Assembly: GCA_937928545.1 (NCBI GenBank) | Contig: CALGJQ010000027.1 | Coordinates: 1-64,000 of the forward strand | Source: an uncultured Verrucomicrobiales bacterium | Lineage (GTDB): Bacteria; Verrucomicrobiota; Verrucomicrobiia; Verrucomicrobiales; Akkermansiaceae | Direction: 5' to 3' | Length of the DNA: 64,000 nucleotides | Shown: piece after piece, positions 33,631 through 43,095 of the stretch | How the letters are laid out: each line of letters begins with the position of its first letter | How positions within the stretch are numbered: the first letter of the stretch is position 1 | Notes under the pieces: generated by a model | Seen by the model: the letters and a program-made list of their open reading frames with translations, nothing else | Told to the model about the DNA's origin: nothing | Database searches by the model: none | Made by a program: the position numbers and the translations under genes

Positions 33631-34059
33631 ATGTCTGTCCTTTCTGATAAAATCCCCAAAGAGCGCCACATCTCGCTCTGCCCCTGCAAATCAAAAAAGC
33701 CCTACCAAGACTGCTGCCTCCCCTTCCACCAAAACAAGGCCCACCCAAAAACCGCCGAAGCCCTCATGCGCTCCCGCTACAGCGCCTTCTTCTTCCGCCT
33801 GCCCGACTACCTCGTCGAAACCACGCACCCCGACTCCCGAACCCCAGCCCTTCGGCGTGAACTCGAAAACACAATCCATCACACCGACTGGAAATTTCTC
33901 ACCATCGTCTCCACCTCCAAAGGCCAAGAGGAAGACAAGCGCGGCAAGGTCGAATTCCTCGCCGACTACTTCTGGGACGGCGAAGCCCAACAACTCAACG
34001 AGCACTCCCGCTTCCGCCGCTTCAAAGGCCACTGGAAATACCTCGACGACAAAGGCTAG
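33631..34059 (+). CDS. YchJ-family (UPF0225) protein with SEC-C motif
   Basis: 142 residues. An N-terminal SEC-C zinc motif, CPCKSKKPYQDCCLPFH, is followed by the YchJ domain with AEALMRSRYSAFFFRLPDYL, VETTHPD and VEFLADYFWDGEAQQLNEHS. The family is a small nuclear-transport-factor-like fold of unknown function. It ends convergently six bases before the sulfatase stop. Confidence 0.88.
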   Translation: MSVLSDKIPKERHISLCPCKSKKPYQDCCLPFHQNKAHPKTAEALMRSRYSAFFFRLPDYLVETTHPDSRTPALRRELENTIHHTDWKFLTIVSTSKGQEEDKRGKVEFLADYFWDGEAQQLNEHSRFRRFKGHWKYLDDKG

Positions 34060-34065
34060 CCCTAA

Positions 34066-35595
34066 TCACTTCATCAGGCGCGGCGCCGAGTAGCCCTGCT
34101 CTCTCACTTCCTTAAGAGCCGCTTCCATCGCCTTCACTTTCTCAGCATGCTTCGCCGCCACATCATCGCGTTGCCCTATATCCTCCTTCAAATTAAAGAG
34201 CCGCGCCTTCTTACTCTCCGCCTTTGGATATCCGTGCTTCGCAAACCAGTCCTTCCCAACCCGCGACCGATGCCCGCTCTTCCCGGTCACCAAGACCCAA
34301 TCTCCCTCACGAAAGGCCCACGACCCCTCATACGTATTATGCACATGGCTCGTCCTTACCGACTCCACCTCGCCCTTCAGCAGCGGTAATAAATCATGAG
34401 AATCCTCCGCCGCATTTTTCTTCGGTAGCTCATACTCCACCACCGAGGCCAAGGTCGCCATGATATCGATCTGCGAAACCAAAGCCTCATTCACCGTTCC
34501 TGCCTTTGTCACTCCTGGATACTTCACAATGAAAGGCACATGATGTCCCCCTTCATAAACATCCCGCTTCAATCCCCGAAAGGGCCACGCCGACCAGTGG
34601 TCAAATTTCTCATCCCGCGCATAAGCATAATGCTCAGGTCCATTGTCTGCAGAAAAAATCACGATCGTATTCTCTGCCTGCCCCGATTCCTTCAGCGCCT
34701 TTAAAAGCTGCCCAATCGAATCATCCGTCTCATGGACAAAATCCCCATAAGGTCCCGCCCCCGACTTCCCATCGAACTCATCATTCGGAATGATCGGCGC
34801 ATGCGGTGACGGGTAGGCAAAGTAGAGAAAGAACGGCTCCTCCGTCTTCGCCGCCGCCCTGATATACTCCACACCCTTCCTCGTCGTTTCTGGAATATTT
34901 TCATATGGATCCCAGCCCGAAGTCATCGGCCCCGGACGACACTCCCAGTTCCCCTCCTTAATCGTCTTCCACTTCGTCGTATCCATCACGGTATCCGGAG
35001 CCTTCACCACCTTGTCATTTTCGATCCAGCAATACGGCGGGAAATTAATCACGGTGTCTCCAAAGTAATAATCAAAACCATGCGCCAAAGGCCCATCCGG
35101 AATCGACTTCGTCCAATCAAAAGCCTCCGGCCCGAATTCCTTCTTCTTCCGCTTTCCTTGCTGCACTTCTTTCGGCTTCACCTCCTCTTTTCGAATCGCA
35201 TCCCAATCCCATCCCAAATGCCACTTCCCAATCGCCGCCGTCGCATAGCCCTTCTCCTGCATCATCTCCGGTAAGGTCAACCGCTCTGGTTTAAAAACCG
35301 ACTTTCCAAAAGCATTCACAATCCCATGAAAATCCCGCCAATGATGCCTCCCCGTCAAAAGCGCAAACCGCGACGGCGTACAAATCCCCGACGACGAATG
35401 CCCATCCGTGAACCGCACCCCCTCCTTCGCCAATTGATCCAGATTCGGCGTCGGGATCTTACTCTTCTCATAGTAGCACCCCAGATCCCCAAAGCCCAAA
35501 TCATCCGCATAAAAAATCAAAACATTCGGCCTCTTTGCCAAAGCCACCCCACCCAAAAAAATCCCCACTAACCCCGCAAAAATCCGTCTCTTCAT
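34066..35595 (-). CDS. Exported sulfatase (arylsulfatase family)
   Basis: 509 residues with signal peptide MKRRIFAGLVGIFLGGVALA. The first metal-binding motif is NVLIFYADDLGFGDLGCYY, and the active-site signature is ICTPSRFALLTGR with Cys72 in C-x-P-S-R, the residue converted to formylglycine by the maturase. Later motifs are GKWHLGWD, SADNGPEHYAY (metal ligands) and HHVPFIVKYPGV. It hydrolyses sulfate esters, probably of algal or host polysaccharides, outside the cytoplasm. No sulfatase maturase is in the window. Confidence 0.93.
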   Translation of the reverse strand: MKRRIFAGLVGIFLGGVALAKRPNVLIFYADDLGFGDLGCYYEKSKIPTPNLDQLAKEGVRFTDGHSSSGICTPSRFALLTGRHHWRDFHGIVNAFGKSVFKPERLTLPEMMQEKGYATAAIGKWHLGWDWDAIRKEEVKPKEVQQGKRKKKEFGPEAFDWTKSIPDGPLAHGFDYYFGDTVINFPPYCWIENDKVVKAPDTVMDTTKWKTIKEGNWECRPGPMTSGWDPYENIPETTRKGVEYIRAAAKTEEPFFLYFAYPSPHAPIIPNDEFDGKSGAGPYGDFVHETDDSIGQLLKALKESGQAENTIVIFSADNGPEHYAYARDEKFDHWSAWPFRGLKRDVYEGGHHVPFIVKYPGVTKAGTVNEALVSQIDIMATLASVVEYELPKKNAAEDSHDLLPLLKGEVESVRTSHVHNTYEGSWAFREGDWVLVTGKSGHRSRVGKDWFAKHGYPKAESKKARLFNLKEDIGQRDDVAAKHAEKVKAMEAALKEVREQGYSAPRLMK

Positions 35596-35619
35596 AGACC
35601 CTTCCTACCAAATCCCAAC

Positions 35620-35709
35620 CCCCAACGGAAGGGCTGTCTCCAGACCGCCCACCCTCAACAAGCTCCCCAACGGAAGGGCTGTCTCCAGACTGCCCACCCT
35701 CAACAAGCC
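35620..35709. repeat. 45-bp tandem repeat, two units
   Basis: Units 35620-35664 and 35665-35709 differ at two bases. Each contains CGGAAGGGCTGTCTCCAGAC. The reverse complement of the same unit, slightly changed, occurs at about 56491-56519, so it is a dispersed intergenic repeat that was also duplicated in tandem here. Confidence 0.8.
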
Positions 35710-35854
35710 CCTCAACCCAGAAGCTAATCGCCAAAAGCGTCCAACCAATCGCTAGCCCCTCACTCACAACCCTATCTCCACCATACCCTCCCAAAACCTA
35801 GCCAGCCGAACCTCAACCTGATACAACACCACCCACCACTCCGTATTCTCAAAA

Positions 35855-37705
35855 ATGCGCCTCCTCTTCTCCCTCATCCTCCTCATCACCCCCCTCTCGG
35901 CCGACTCCTTCTCCGCGCAAATCTCCCCCTTCCTTAAAAAACACTGCATCTCCTGCCACGGCCCCGACAAAGAAAAAGGCGGAATCACCTTGGATCATCT
36001 TAACTCCCTCAGCGCCGGATTTAAAAACCATCTCCTCCTCGAGAAAATCATCGACCAGGTCCAGCACAAGGAAATGCCTCCCGACGATCAAGACGTCCTC
36101 CCTACCGAAGCCGAGCGTGCCCAAATCATCAAAGCCCTCTCCAAGGTCGTCGACCGCGTCAAATCCGGCGACGTCCCCCAACGCGCTGGCCGCACCACCC
36201 TCCGCCGCCTCAACCGGAACGAATACCACTACACCGTCCGCGACCTCTTCGGCGTCACCTTCAACCCCTCCAAAGATTTCCCCGTCGATGGCGCCGGTGG
36301 CGAAGGCTTCGACAACATGGCCGATGCCCTCTTCTCCACCCCCACTCTTCTCGAAAAATACCTCAACGCCGCCAAACAAGTCATCGCAGCCGTTTACGCT
36401 GACCCCACCCTTAAAAAGAAAATCATTTTCAAATCCCCCGACAAAGAAAACTCACCCGCTGCCACCGCCAAAACCATCCTCACCTACCACGCCACCCTCG
36501 CCTACCGCCGCCGCGTCAGCGATGCTGACCTCGCCCCCCTCCTCAACGCCTTCGCCAAAGGACAACAAGCGAGCAAAGACTTCGATCAATCCCTCCGCGC
36601 TCCCCTCACCGCCCTCCTCATCAACCCTCGCTTCCTCTTCCGCGCCGAACACGACCAAGCCGACAAAGACGAATGGCCCCTCACCGACTTCGAAATCGCC
36701 ACCCGCCTCTCCTACTTCCTCTGGTCCTCCATGCCCGACCGCGAACTCTTCCAAGTCGCCGACCAAGGAAAACTTCGCGACCCCAAAATCCTGCGCCAAC
36801 AAACCCTCCGCATGATCGCCAGCCCTAAGTCCTCTGCCCTCGCCCGACACTTCGCCGGTCGCTGGCTCGAGTTCGACAAAATGATCGATCAAGCTGACCC
36901 TGACCCCAAACGCTTCCCCGCCTTCACCCCCGAACTCCGACGCTCGATGTATTACGAAAGCGTCGAGTTCTTCAACCACCTCGTCCGCCAAAACCGTCCA
37001 CTCACCGAACTCATCGACAGCGACTACACCTTCGCCAACGCCACCCTCGCCAAACACTACCGCCTCAAAGAACCCGTCACCGGAAGCAGACTCCAAAAAG
37101 TAAAACTCCAAAACAAAAACCGTGGCGGCGTCCTCGGCATGGGCTCCACCCTCACCGCCACCTCCCTCCCCCTCCGCACCAGCCCCGTCCATCGTGGCGT
37201 CTGGATCCTCGACGCCATGCTCGGCGACCCCGCTCCCCCACCCCCACCCGACGCTGGCGAACTCCCCGCCGACGACACCAAAGCCGAAGGCCTTACCTTC
37301 CGCCAACAACTCGACCTCCACCGCAAAGCCACCAAATGCGCCAGCTGCCACGCCCGCATCGACCCCCTCGGCTTCGGGCTCGAAAACTTCGACGCCATCG
37401 GCCGCTGGCGCACCAAAGACGCCAACGGAAAACCCGTCGACTCCTCCGCCACCCTCCCCGGTGACATCACCTTCGACACCCCCGCCGAACTCAAGCAACT
37501 CCTCATGGCCGGCAAAGACAAATTCGCCAAAAACATGACTCGTAAACTCATCAGCTACGCCACCGGACGCGGCCTCGAATACTACGACGAAGTCACCATT
37601 AACAACATCGTCGCCGAACTCCCAAAAACCAACTACGCCACCCGCGACCTCATCCTCCAAATCGTCAACTCCCGCCCCTTCCTCAACCGCTCAAAAACGA
37701 GGTGA
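35855..37705 (+). CDS. Exported DUF1587/DUF1592/DUF1588/DUF1585 protein with planctomycete-type cytochrome motif
   Basis: 616 residues with a signal peptide (MRLLFSLILLITPLSADSFS). The N-terminal haem motif C31-I-S-C-H35 is followed by DUF1587 (TTLRRLNRNEYHYTVRDLFG), DUF1595/DUF1592 (DFEIATRLSYFLWSSMPDRE), DUF1588 (RGGVLGMGSTLTATSLPLRT and the second C-x-x-C-H, CASCHARIDPLGFGLENFDA) and DUF1585 (TRKLISYATGRGLEYYDE). This architecture is frequent in Planctomycetes and Verrucomicrobia and normally paired directly with a DUF1552 gene. Here the DUF1552 gene lies 5.4 kb downstream. Function unproven; a redox or carbohydrate-related envelope complex is proposed for the family. Confidence 0.88.
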   Translation: MRLLFSLILLITPLSADSFSAQISPFLKKHCISCHGPDKEKGGITLDHLNSLSAGFKNHLLLEKIIDQVQHKEMPPDDQDVLPTEAERAQIIKALSKVVDRVKSGDVPQRAGRTTLRRLNRNEYHYTVRDLFGVTFNPSKDFPVDGAGGEGFDNMADALFSTPTLLEKYLNAAKQVIAAVYADPTLKKKIIFKSPDKENSPAATAKTILTYHATLAYRRRVSDADLAPLLNAFAKGQQASKDFDQSLRAPLTALLINPRFLFRAEHDQADKDEWPLTDFEIATRLSYFLWSSMPDRELFQVADQGKLRDPKILRQQTLRMIASPKSSALARHFAGRWLEFDKMIDQADPDPKRFPAFTPELRRSMYYESVEFFNHLVRQNRPLTELIDSDYTFANATLAKHYRLKEPVTGSRLQKVKLQNKNRGGVLGMGSTLTATSLPLRTSPVHRGVWILDAMLGDPAPPPPPDAGELPADDTKAEGLTFRQQLDLHRKATKCASCHARIDPLGFGLENFDAIGRWRTKDANGKPVDSSATLPGDITFDTPAELKQLLMAGKDKFAKNMTRKLISYATGRGLEYYDEVTINNIVAELPKTNYATRDLILQIVNSRPFLNRSKTR

Positions 37706-37801
37706 AATAAAACACCCACTACCTCACCTCGACTCTCAGTGCAATGCCACCAATTGCGCCAGCTACATTGCACGTAATCTCCGTCATGTCCCTCGACCAA
37801 C

Positions 37802-38221
37802 TCACCTCCCCCAAGGATTAACCAACCCCACCCCACACGCCTCAAAATCTCCCACATTTCGAGTGCAGATCTTCGCATTCACATCAGACGCGATCGCGCA
37901 AATCATCAAATCCAGCGCATCGACATGCAGGCCCTTCACCTCCCTCTTTGCAGCCAACTCCCCGTAGCATTCAGCCGCAGCTTGATCGAAAGACAGAATC
38001 CTCCCGTCAAAAGCCTTGGAAACAAAGGAGCCAAAACGGGCTTCTAAATCAGCACGCCGCTTCCCTTTTGGAAGTCGTTTCAGCCCACGCTCAATCTCCG
38101 CAATGGTCACCGTTGTGATTGCCAAATTCACCGTCCTCTGCGACCGAACCCACTCTTGAACTGCAGCATCGGGTTGCTTTCGCATCAACTCGGATACGAC
38201 GTTCGTGTCCAAAATAATCAT
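37802..38221 (-). CDS. PIN-domain toxin (FitB/VapC-like)
   Basis: 139 residues. PIN signatures: MIILDTNVVSELMRKQPDAA (first Asp), ITTVTIAEIERGLKRLPKG (Glu), LHVDALDLMICAIA and CTRNVGDFEACG with the later acidic residues. The FitB-like C-terminus LVNPWGR is complete. Its ATG shares one base with the TGA of the antitoxin gene, so the two are coupled. Confidence 0.9.
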   Translation of the reverse strand: MIILDTNVVSELMRKQPDAAVQEWVRSQRTVNLAITTVTIAEIERGLKRLPKGKRRADLEARFGSFVSKAFDGRILSFDQAAAECYGELAAKREVKGLHVDALDLMICAIASDVNAKICTRNVGDFEACGVGLVNPWGR

Positions 38222-38466
38222 CAGTCAAATTCGACGACAGGCCGACGTGTCTTTGCGGGTGAGAGTTCTAAATCCACCCCATTTTTCGGTCCAAAGCACT
38301 CTTGGGAAAGCTTTAGTAAGTCTTCCGGCTGGGCAGAACGTTTCTTCGATGCCTCTTGCAAAAGCCCACGAGCAAAGGACTCCAAAGAAACACCAGCCTT
38401 AGCAGCTTGCACTCTCAGAGACTCCTTGGCGGTATCCGGTAGATCTCGAATTGTTAAATTGGCCAT
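38221..38466 (-). CDS. FitA-like ribbon-helix-helix antitoxin
   Basis: 81 residues from ATG 38466. The N-terminus MANLTIRDLPDTAKESLRVQ is the FitA-type ribbon-helix-helix fold, followed by AAKAGVSLESFARGLLQEA. The C-terminal tail (GVDLELSPAKTRRPVVEFD) should bind the PIN toxin. A longer open frame upstream to 39024 is a shadow of the methyltransferase gene and is not used. Confidence 0.85.
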   Translation of the reverse strand: MANLTIRDLPDTAKESLRVQAAKAGVSLESFARGLLQEASKKRSAQPEDLLKLSQECFGPKNGVDLELSPAKTRRPVVEFD

Positions 38467-38573
38467 AATTTTTGTGTCGTCAATGTATGCATTGAAATCA
38501 ATGATGTCAAGAATGTCACCATCCTTGAGCGTTGATTGACTTCTGACTAAAATCTCTCGCATAGCCCACCCCC

Positions 38574-39215
38574 ATGCCCCTCGAACAACTCCCCCTCTCC
38601 CTGAAACCCGGCACGATTCAAAACGACGTCGCCGCCCTCCTCGCCGAATCCGAGAAACGCTGCGACGCCTTCTTCGACGCCGGCCTCGACCGCCGATACC
38701 CTCGCTACCTCCCCAGCAATCCCGAGAACGTCTTCTTCGCCATTTGCGCCCTTCAGGAATCCGGACTCCTCCGTGGAAACGTCTTCTGCGAGTGGGGCTC
38801 CGGCTTCGGCATCGCCACCTGCATCGCCTCCCTCCTCGGATTCGACGCCATCGGAATCGAGCTCGAACTTGGCCTCGTTGAACTCTCCACTCAACTCGCC
38901 GACGACCTCGAAATCCCTGCCGAATTCCTCTGCACCAGCTACCTCCCTGAAGGCTATGAGGAAGTCGATGGCATCGGCGGAAAAGACCTCCTCCCCCCCC
39001 AAGCGACCACCTCAGGCGGAGCAAAGATCGACATCACCCCCATCTACGACGGGCTCGATCCTGACGAAGTCGATCTCTTCTTCGTCTACCCTTGGCCCGG
39101 CCAGGAGGAATTCATGATGGATCTCTTCGACGCAGTCGCCAGCGAAGACGCCATCCTCCTCATCCACCACGCTGACCGCTCCACCACCGCCTATCGCCGG
39201 AGTGAGGACGAATAA
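38574..39215 (+). CDS. Class I SAM-dependent methyltransferase-like protein
   Basis: 213 residues. The SAM-binding motif I is FCEWGSGFGIATCIASLLGF, followed by a strand ending in the acidic residue of motif II (AIGIELELGLVEL). The acidic motif before strand 4 is VDLFFVYPWPGQEEFMMDLF. The pre-domain includes the Arg-Tyr-rich RRYPRYLPSNPENVFF. Substrate unknown. It is divergent from the FitAB-like pair. Confidence 0.75.
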   Translation: MPLEQLPLSLKPGTIQNDVAALLAESEKRCDAFFDAGLDRRYPRYLPSNPENVFFAICALQESGLLRGNVFCEWGSGFGIATCIASLLGFDAIGIELELGLVELSTQLADDLEIPAEFLCTSYLPEGYEEVDGIGGKDLLPPQATTSGGAKIDITPIYDGLDPDEVDLFFVYPWPGQEEFMMDLFDAVASEDAILLIHHADRSTTAYRRSEDE

Positions 39216-39307
39216 ATCCCCCATCTCCCTTACCCATAGAGAGAAAAAGTAGGCGCACATTTGTAGATTGAGACTTCCCACTCAATCGATCATACTGATT
39301 TTTTACG

Positions 39308-42300
39308 ATGAAATGCTTTCTCCTCATTTTTCTTTTCTGCTGCACCCTTCCAGCTCGGGGCACACTTAAAATCACTGAATTCGTTGCCAATCCCGCTGAT
39401 ATCTTCGCCGATTCTGACGGGGACTTTCCTGATTGGATCGAACTTCAAAACACCGGAGCAGGAAACCTCTCGACCGCTGGCTACAAACTTTCTGACGACC
39501 CCGACTTTCTCAATCGCTGGCCTCTGCCTTCAGTAGATCTCGCTCCGGGAGAATTTCTAATCATCTTCGCTTCGGAAAAAAATCGCGCTGTCGCAGGAGA
39601 GGAACTTCACAGCAACTTTAAGCTTTCCCAAGACCCTAATTTTCTCGGTCTCGTTGATCCCGCCGGAGAACTTGCGAGTCGCTTTCACTACCCCAAGCAA
39701 GCCTACGGCATGAGTTATGGGCAAGGTGGTTTCCACACCACTCCCACTCCTGGCGCGACGAATGGCACTGCTGATTTTCCTGACTACGTCCGAGACACGA
39801 AGTTCAGCAAAAACCGCGGCTTCTACACCGCCTCCTTCTCACTCGTGATCACCTCAGCGACCCCTGCTGCCGCAATTTATTACACCACAGACGGATCCGA
39901 ACCCTCCCTCACAAACGGCACTCTTTATACCTCTCCGATTCACATCACTACGACCACCGTCATCCGAGCCATCGCCACAAAAGAAGGCCTCCTCAGCAGC
40001 AACATCGACGCCCAAAGCTACTTCTTTCTCCAAGATGTCATTACTCAGCCCGCAGCTCCCGCCGGCTTCCCCGCCACCTGGGGCATCGATAACTCCACCA
40101 GCAACGGAGCCACCAATCTCCCCCGCCCTAGCGACTACGAGATGGACCAGCGCGTCATCACCCAATTCGGGGCAACCGAAGCCATCGAAGCTCTCAAAAA
40201 TCACCCGACCATTTCCGTCGTAATGGACCCCGACCACCTCTGGAATGAGAGCTCCGACTCCGCGACTGGTGGCATTTACCCGAATCCCTACGGCGGCACT
40301 GGAGATCAATTCTTAGCTGGCTGGGGCGAACCCCGCGAATGGGAGCGCCCCTGCTCTGTTGAATTCATCGGCTTCGAAAAAGTCCCCGAGCTACAAGTCA
40401 ATGCCGGTATCCGTATCGCCGGTAACTTTGCCCGCCACCCGAACCGCTATAAGCACCACTTCCGCCTCACCTCCCGGCGCGAATACGGCCCTTCTAAATT
40501 CAAAGGTGAACTCTTCTCCAGAACCGATGTCGATACCTTCGATGACTTCATCCTCCGTGGTGGAAACAGCGAAGCTTGGACTTTCCCCGGAGCAAGTGGA
40601 AACGGACCCGGCACCCGCTCAAATGTCCAATATCTCCGCGATCAATTCTACAAAGATGCCCAAGTTGACATGGGCCATCTCTCCGCACATTTTGAATACT
40701 TCCACCTCTATCTCAATGGAGCTTACTGGGGATTCTATAGCCTGATCGAACGCGTCGATGCGCACTTTCTCTCCCAACACCTCGGAGGAAAAGAGGAAGA
40801 CTTCGATGTCATCAAGCAAGCCAATGTCCTCAGCGATGGCAGTCACGATGACTGGGAAGCGATGTATGCCATTTCCCGTGCCGGGGTCTCGGATGCCGCA
40901 AGCTACGAAGCCATTCAAGAGTATCTCGATCTTGATAACTTCATCGACTATATGATCTTCAACTTCTGGGCCGGCACCGTCGATTGGAGAAACAATTGGC
41001 GAGCCGGACGCCGCAGCCGCGGAGCCGATGACTATGGATTCCAATTCTACAACTGGGATGGCGAACGGGGTCTAGGAGATAACGGAGGAAATAGAACTTA
41101 CACCTTCAACAGCACAACATCTAGCCGTTCTTGGTCCTACCACCCGAACGAAATGCACCACGCTCTCAAACTCAACCCCGAGTATCAGATTCGCTTCGCT
41201 GATCGTGTTCAAAAACACCTCTTTCACAATGGAACCCTCTCGCCCCAGCGAGCCGCCCTTCTTTACAATGCCCGCGCCGAAGAGGTCCGCCCCGCTCTCA
41301 TCGTAGAATCTGCCCGCTGGGGAGATCGCCAACGCCCTAGCGATCCCTACACCACCGAGAATGAATGGCAGATGATGTTGGACTACCTGAACGACGTCTT
41401 CTTCCCCCTACGAAACCCCATCGTCATCAACCAATTCCGCACCGAACGAATCTACCCCACCATTGACGCCCCAACCTTCAATCAACACGGAGGAATGGTC
41501 ACAAATGACTTCCCTCTCTTGATCTCAGCAAGCAGCGGCACAATCTACTACACCACCGATGGCAGCGACCCTCGCCTCGAGGGAGGAGCGATCAGCCCGA
41601 CGGCCCTCATCAGCAGCGGAGGCAGTGAGGAATCTGAAATCATCTCCTCAGGATCCATTTGGAACTATAATGACGATGACCTCGCCATCGCCGCCAACTG
41701 GAGCAGTCCGTCATTCGATGACTCCTTGTGGAAAGCTGGGCCTTCCCCCCTTGGTTACGGGGGCGTTTCAAACACCACCATCGCCACAACCCTCGTCGGC
41801 ACTCCCATCACCACCGCCTATTTCCGGAAGCAATTCGAAATCACTGACCCCGCTTCTGTGATTTCTTCCTACCTGGATGCCAGCCTCGATGGCGGCGGCA
41901 TCTTCTACCTCAATGGAATCGAGATCTTCCGCGAAAACATGGCCGATGGCCCCGTCGATCACACCACTCTTTCCACTTCCGATGGAGTCGAAGGAGTCTT
42001 TGATCGCTTCGAGGTCCCCACCGAGCATCTCGTCACCGGAACCAACACGCTGAGTATCGAAGTGCATAACCGCAGCTCACAAAGTAGCGACATGGCGCTC
42101 GATATCCGAATGGTCATTGCCGAAATCACCGAACCTGACCTCAACATAAGCAGCGCCCAGACCATCCGCACCCGTGCTCTTGATGGAACGAATTGGAGCG
42201 CCCTCACCGAAGCCTTTTTCTACATCGGAGACCTCGCCACTTCTGAAAACCTCGTCATCGCGGAGATTCTCTACAAGCCTTTCGTGGCTGATTCAGATGA

Positions 42301-42949
42301 ATTCATCGAACTTCTAAATATCAGCAGCTCTCCTGTAAGCTTAGCAGGTGTCCGTTTCGATAAAGGGATCGATTACGAGTTCGGGCAGGATGTCATCCTC
42401 AGCCCAGGCGAAAGACTCGTGCTCACTCCTTCGGACTATGAAGGACGGCTCAGCAATGCAGGAGAGCGCATCCTTCTTCTCGCTGCAGATGGAAGTGCCA
42501 TCGCTGATTTCAACTATGGCATAATACATCCTTGGCCACCTGCTACTTTCCAAGGAGGAGGCTCCATCGTTCTCAGTCATCCCACCTCAAAACCCAATCC
42601 AGATCTTCCGGAAAACTGGGTGCCCAGCCTGACGCTCACTGGCACCCCGGGCACCAGTGATACCATCAGTCCACCGATCGGAGCTAATTTGAGAGACTTC
42701 TTTTTCGATGGAAAAGATCCTGAGATCACCTTCTCCAACGGAAGCCCACTCTTCATCCTCCCTCGTAATCTCGCAGCAGACGGCGCCCGCATTGTCATCG
42801 AAGTCTCCGAAGATCTCATCTCTTGGCAAGAAGGAGGAAGCTATCAAGGCTTCGTCACCCTCCCTGACCAGCAAGCAGCCATGACATGGGCCCTCTCTCT
42901 CGATCCAGGAAGACAGTTCGTGCGAGCACGAGTCATCGTCGATCCCTAA
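39308..42949 (+). CDS. Large exported CotH-type protein with lamin-tail and chitobiase-type domains
   Basis: 1213 residues with signal peptide MKCFLLIFLFCCTLPARG. First a lamin-tail domain (KITEFVANPADIFADSDGDF, WIELQNTG), then a chitobiase/FN3-type module (YYTTDGSEPSLTNGTLYTSP), a CotH-like region (VNAGIRIAGNFARHPNRYKH, RLTSRREYGPSKFKGELFSR, VDWRNNWRAGRRS, FQFYNWDGE), a second chitobiase-type module (YYTTDGSDPRLEGG), a galactose-binding-like segment and a second lamin-tail domain (NLVIAEILYKPFVADSDEFI). Secreted proteins of this plan are frequent in Verrucomicrobia; CotH is an atypical kinase in spore coats, activity here unknown. No PEP-CTERM sorting tail is seen. Confidence 0.85.
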   Translation: MKCFLLIFLFCCTLPARGTLKITEFVANPADIFADSDGDFPDWIELQNTGAGNLSTAGYKLSDDPDFLNRWPLPSVDLAPGEFLIIFASEKNRAVAGEELHSNFKLSQDPNFLGLVDPAGELASRFHYPKQAYGMSYGQGGFHTTPTPGATNGTADFPDYVRDTKFSKNRGFYTASFSLVITSATPAAAIYYTTDGSEPSLTNGTLYTSPIHITTTTVIRAIATKEGLLSSNIDAQSYFFLQDVITQPAAPAGFPATWGIDNSTSNGATNLPRPSDYEMDQRVITQFGATEAIEALKNHPTISVVMDPDHLWNESSDSATGGIYPNPYGGTGDQFLAGWGEPREWERPCSVEFIGFEKVPELQVNAGIRIAGNFARHPNRYKHHFRLTSRREYGPSKFKGELFSRTDVDTFDDFILRGGNSEAWTFPGASGNGPGTRSNVQYLRDQFYKDAQVDMGHLSAHFEYFHLYLNGAYWGFYSLIERVDAHFLSQHLGGKEEDFDVIKQANVLSDGSHDDWEAMYAISRAGVSDAASYEAIQEYLDLDNFIDYMIFNFWAGTVDWRNNWRAGRRSRGADDYGFQFYNWDGERGLGDNGGNRTYTFNSTTSSRSWSYHPNEMHHALKLNPEYQIRFADRVQKHLFHNGTLSPQRAALLYNARAEEVRPALIVESARWGDRQRPSDPYTTENEWQMMLDYLNDVFFPLRNPIVINQFRTERIYPTIDAPTFNQHGGMVTNDFPLLISASSGTIYYTTDGSDPRLEGGAISPTALISSGGSEESEIISSGSIWNYNDDDLAIAANWSSPSFDDSLWKAGPSPLGYGGVSNTTIATTLVGTPITTAYFRKQFEITDPASVISSYLDASLDGGGIFYLNGIEIFRENMADGPVDHTTLSTSDGVEGVFDRFEVPTEHLVTGTNTLSIEVHNRSSQSSDMALDIRMVIAEITEPDLNISSAQTIRTRALDGTNWSALTEAFFYIGDLATSENLVIAEILYKPFVADSDEFIELLNISSSPVSLAGVRFDKGIDYEFGQDVILSPGERLVLTPSDYEGRLSNAGERILLLAADGSAIADFNYGIIHPWPPATFQGGGSIVLSHPTSKPNPDLPENWVPSLTLTGTPGTSDTISPPIGANLRDFFFDGKDPEITFSNGSPLFILPRNLAADGARIVIEVSEDLISWQEGGSYQGFVTLPDQQAAMTWALSLDPGRQFVRARVIVDP

Positions 42950-43095
42950 ACCCCAATCTCACCTAACCATCGAAAAACAAGATCTTGGCGAAATGAATGA
43001 AATGGCACTAGCCTCCCCGTAAAGATCATAGCCAGAGAATTCCCCCCTTCTTCGTTAAGCTCCTCAACTCAGTAAATCACCCATCATAAACTCCC

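Noticed and set aside
36452-37660. 402-codon minus-strand open frame
   Set aside because: Antisense shadow of the DUF1592 gene with the same low-complexity Gly/Glu/Val composition.
38467-39024. Extended N-terminus for the FitA-like antitoxin
   Set aside because: The upstream part of that frame is Arg/Gly-rich antisense of the methyltransferase; the real start is the ATG at 38466.
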